16,457 bases of DNA from Bacteriovoracaceae bacterium. GTDB lineage: Bacteria > Bdellovibrionota > Bacteriovoracia > Bacteriovoracales > Bacteriovoracaceae. The DNA is taken from the NCBI GenBank assembly GCA_947442115.1, contig CANEVK010000020.1:1-16457 (forward strand), in the 5' to 3' direction. The translations under genes and the position numbers were made by a program. The notes below the pieces were generated by a model. That model was given only the letters and a program-made list of their open reading frames with translations, did no database searches and was not told the origin of the DNA. Below, piece by piece: positions 14,741 through 16,457 of the stretch; position 1 is the stretch's first letter, and every line of letters starts with the position of its first letter.

Positions 14741-15739
14741 TCAATCCAAATCTAAGTCGGATAAGTGTTCTTCAACATATTCTAAAAAAATATTTTTAAT
14801 TTTTAAAAGTGCATCGGCCTGACTCCGGCCTGTTACAGTCTCAGCTTTGCTGATCGTTCTTTTCTTTTCACCGGCTTCATAACTAGAAAGACTTAGAGTG
14901 AAAGTGTGCTTTTCAAAACCATTCACATTGAGAAACTCTTTGATGCCATCAACTTGAAGCGAAACACCTCGGGAGGCATCACCTTTAACAATTTTAAAAC
15001 CGGCCTCAGATAATAATTCTTCTAGTTTTTCGACAAGCCAGTCTGGGGACTGCCCCACTTTAAAAAATATTCTCTCCATCGCTGGACGAGATTCCTTCCA
15101 TTTCGTGATTTGCTCCCAGGTCACAGGCGAAGTTTTTGCAAGGGAGGAGACAATCGAGTATCGCTCACCGAGGCGCTCTCTTTCGAAAAAGAGCTTCACA
15201 ATTCTGCGAAGGTTCGTTCGCTGTTTTTTTTGCCATAAAACCGTCATCTCTTGATCAAGTTTATCAAGACGGTGACCTAGTAGTTCTGAAGCTTTTGTAC
15301 GATCAAGTACGGCGAGGGCAAAATTAAGACCTTTCTTTTTAAAGCGCTTTTTAATCTCTACGCCCTCAAGGATTTGATCAATGGATTCAGAAACAGATTT
15401 TTGTACCTCTTCTTTGACTTGACCTTGCCAAGGAAACACCTGTGAAGAGGTCATTGTTGATTGAAGGTCACTTTTAATTTTAACCTCGAAAATACTCCCT
15501 AGCTGGGCCTTGGCATTTGCTTCTGCTTCTCCTAGAGTTCTCCCCTCAGCACTGGTGCAAAACTCTCGTCCTTGGTCACATAAATCGTAGGGAGAATAGA
15601 CCCAGCTTGGGGCCTCAGTATCCGTGTCCGACAGGCCCGGCTTCTGAGGGCCTAACAGGGTACAACTACTCATTATAAGAAGGATGAAAAGGATATTCAT
15701 TTTGCGAAAAATTTTGAACCTCTTACCTACTAAAGTCAA
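14741..15739 (-). CDS. LPP20-like lipoprotein, first gene of the lipoprotein operon
   Basis: The 332-residue reading from a TTG at 15739 gives a signal peptide with a basic n-region (KRFKIFRK), hydrophobic core and lipobox MSSC (C26). Starting instead at the ATG at 15700 leaves 12 residues before the cysteine and no positive charge, which is unusual; I therefore keep the TTG but the start is uncertain. An LPP20-like domain follows (about 43-160): 'APSWVYSPYDLCDQGREFC' with a likely disulfide pair C54/C61, then 'GRTLGEAEANAKAQLGSIF'. A central basic coiled helix (165-215) leads to a second alpha/beta domain (about 218-325) with 'MERIFFKVGQSPDWLVEKLE' and 'VSLQVDGIKEF', which resembles a TolB-N/CsgG-type middle domain as in FlgT. 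It is probably an outer-membrane lipoprotein. No ribosome binding site is evident for either start. Confidence 0.72.
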   Translation of the reverse strand: MTLVGKRFKIFRKMNILFILLIMSSCTLLGPQKPGLSDTDTEAPSWVYSPYDLCDQGREFCTSAEGRTLGEAEANAKAQLGSIFEVKIKSDLQSTMTSSQVFPWQGQVKEEVQKSVSESIDQILEGVEIKKRFKKKGLNFALAVLDRTKASELLGHRLDKLDQEMTVLWQKKQRTNLRRIVKLFFERERLGERYSIVSSLAKTSPVTWEQITKWKESRPAMERIFFKVGQSPDWLVEKLEELLSEAGFKIVKGDASRGVSLQVDGIKEFLNVNGFEKHTFTLSLSSYEAGEKKRTISKAETVTGRSQADALLKIKNIFLEYVEEHLSDLDLD

Positions 15740-15781
15740 TTAAACTTGCGAAATGACACGGAGCTCTTAACTTTAACTCAA
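15711..15781 (-). promoter_or_regulatory. Candidate promoters of the lipoprotein operon (two alternatives)
   Basis: Alternative A on the minus strand is TTGAGT (15781-15776), 17 bases, TGTCAT (15758-15753). It fits the TTG start at 15739 and would overlap the direct repeats at 15766-15793. Alternative B is TTGACT (15739-15734), 17 bases, CAAAAT (15716-15711), which ends ten bases before the ATG at 15700 and would give a near-leaderless message from that ATG. The two readings exclude each other, because B's -35 box is the TTG start of A. Confidence 0.35.
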
Positions 15782-15793
15782 TCTTAACCTTCC
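15766..15793. promoter_or_regulatory. Direct repeats resembling an OmpR-family operator (TTAA-N7-TTAA)
   Basis: CTTAAC (15766-15771), TTTAAC (15772-15777) and CTTAAC (15783-15788) are in the same orientation. The last two begin 11-bp units (15772-15782 and 15783-15793), so TTAA occurs twice separated by exactly seven bases. OmpR-family winged-helix regulators (PhoB, OmpR, CtrA) typically bind 11-bp-phased direct repeats. The site lies 19-46 bases upstream of the TATAAA box of the response regulator gene, where an activator would sit. Confidence 0.45.
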
Positions 15794-15811
15794 TCTTTAG
15801 TAAGGTTCTGC

Positions 15812-15817
15812 TATAAA
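15812..15817 (+). promoter_or_regulatory. -10 box of the response regulator gene
   Basis: TATAAA at 15812-15817 is 5 of 6 to consensus and ends eight bases before the ATG at 15826. No good -35 hexamer lies 16-18 bases upstream (CTTCCT region), which fits a promoter that needs an activator bound at the adjacent TTAAC repeats. Confidence 0.45.
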
Positions 15818-15825
15818 AAAGATCT

Positions 15826-16457
15826 ATGAAAAAAACTCAAATATTAGTGATTGAGGATGAGCAAGACATCCGCGACTTAATATCCTTTCAACTTAAATCA
15901 GAAGGCCATGAAGTCCTCTCTGCTGAAAGTGCTGACAAGGCGGTTACTTTTCTTGAGCGTGGCGAAGACATAGATTTGTTTTTAGTCGATTGGATGCTAC
16001 CAGGATCCATGAGTGGTCTAGAATTTACTAAAAAAATAAGAACACAATCTCGCTTTGATCACATCCCAGTGATCATGATTACCGCCCTCACTCAGGCGGA
16101 AAATATTGTAGCAGGGCTAGATGCAGGGGCCGATGACTATATCACTAAACCCTTTGACCTCAATGTCTTGCAAGCCAGAGTTCGCGTTCAATTGAGAAAT
16201 GTTCAAAATCCAATCTCACAAGATTCAAACATATTGGATTTTAATATTCTAAAGATAGAAAGTTTAAAGTGCCGAGTTTGGGTTGAAAAAGAAGAAATCA
16301 CCCTCACTTCAACAGAATTCAAAATTTTACTTTTACTTGCTCAAAAACCTGGGCATGTCTATACCAGAGACCAATTCATCAACAGTATCCAAGGTGATAA
16401 TATTTTTGTCACAGGTAGAACCATTGACACTCACATTGCAGGACTAAGAAAAAAAAT
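15826..16457 (+). CDS. OmpR/PhoB-family response regulator, C-terminus beyond window
   Basis: My own translation from the ATG at 15826 runs 210 residues to the window edge without a stop. The receiver domain has the acidic pair E10/D11, phospho-acceptor D55 in 'LVDWMLPGSMSG', T86 in 'MITA' and K108 in 'DDYITKPF'. A linker (about 124-138) precedes the winged-helix DNA-binding domain: 'LTSTEFKILLLLAQKPGHVYTRDQFI' (160-185) and recognition helix 'GRTIDTHIAGLRKK' (197-210). Only the last wing (about 20 residues) is missing. It is close to E. coli PhoB across both domains ('DWMLPG', 'GADDYITKPF'), but a phosphate role is not shown. No Shine-Dalgarno sequence precedes the ATG. It is divergent from the lipoprotein operon, with direct repeats between the two; a cognate histidine kinase gene may lie downstream of the window. 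Confidence 0.93.
   Translation, partial: MKKTQILVIEDEQDIRDLISFQLKSEGHEVLSAESADKAVTFLERGEDIDLFLVDWMLPGSMSGLEFTKKIRTQSRFDHIPVIMITALTQAENIVAGLDAGADDYITKPFDLNVLQARVRVQLRNVQNPISQDSNILDFNILKIESLKCRVWVEKEEITLTSTEFKILLLLAQKPGHVYTRDQFINSIQGDNIFVTGRTIDTHIAGLRKK

Noticed and set aside
14727..14744. TTG start for the second LPP20-like gene
   Set aside because: An AAGGAG sits six bases before the ATG at 14726 and the signal peptide begins there; the TTG reading would overlap the previous gene and bury the ribosome binding site.

Overview
The window is about 40% GC and reads as a dense, mostly vertically inherited chromosomal segment from a Gram-negative bacterium. Many genes overlap by 1-16 bases and no intergenic gap exceeds about 130 bases. 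Lipoprotein signal peptides are abundant. There is a secreted peptidoglycan amidase, a secreted HExxH metallopeptidase and an AT-rich, lysine-rich proteome. Together these fit a Bdellovibrionota-like organism (for example Bacteriovorax or Peredibacter relatives). That placement is an inference from gene content and was not tested. No tRNA, rRNA, insertion sequence, CRISPR array or phage gene was seen.

Layout. (1) 1-1900, minus strand: the N-terminal half of the translation factor EttA, cut by the window edge and with its own promoter, preceded by a solitary membrane protein that resembles the T2SF/TadB-TadC family. (2) 1977-5998, plus strand: a five-gene chain with a small unknown protein, an RlmI-like RNA methyltransferase that lacks the expected m5C cysteine, and a three-gene ABC-2 exporter (one ATPase, two permeases) joined by ATGA stop/start overlaps. 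(3) 5995-6297, minus strand: an Mpo1-like (DUF962) membrane protein whose stop codon interlocks with that of the last permease. (4) 6427-7944, plus strand: a secreted Amidase_2 zinc amidase and two small exported proteins of unknown function. (5) 7973-10713, minus strand: nuoB-nuoC-nuoD-nuoI, which is the quinone-reducing module of complex I without nuoA or any other nuo gene in view, ended by a clear terminator. (6) 10813-15739, minus strand: a putative secreted metallopeptidase downstream of four consecutive lipoprotein genes (LPP20-like, LPP20-like, LpoB-like, COG3014-like). (7) From 15826 to the window end, plus strand: an OmpR/PhoB-family response regulator, divergent from the lipoprotein operon.

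How the parts work together. The lipoprotein operon is the best candidate for a poorly described system. It is probably an outer-membrane lipoprotein assembly tied either to peptidoglycan synthase control (LpoB fold) or to a flagellar or envelope ring (LPP20/FlgP/FlgT-like fold). It sits divergent to a response regulator, and the shared intergenic region carries 11-bp direct repeats with a TTAA-N7-TTAA arrangement, typical of OmpR-family operators. The exporter triad resembles the COG4586/COG4587/COG3694 family, whose substrates are mostly unknown. Two genes (1977 and 15826) have -10 boxes ending only 8-9 bases before the start codon and no Shine-Dalgarno sequence, which suggests leaderless or near-leaderless mRNAs.
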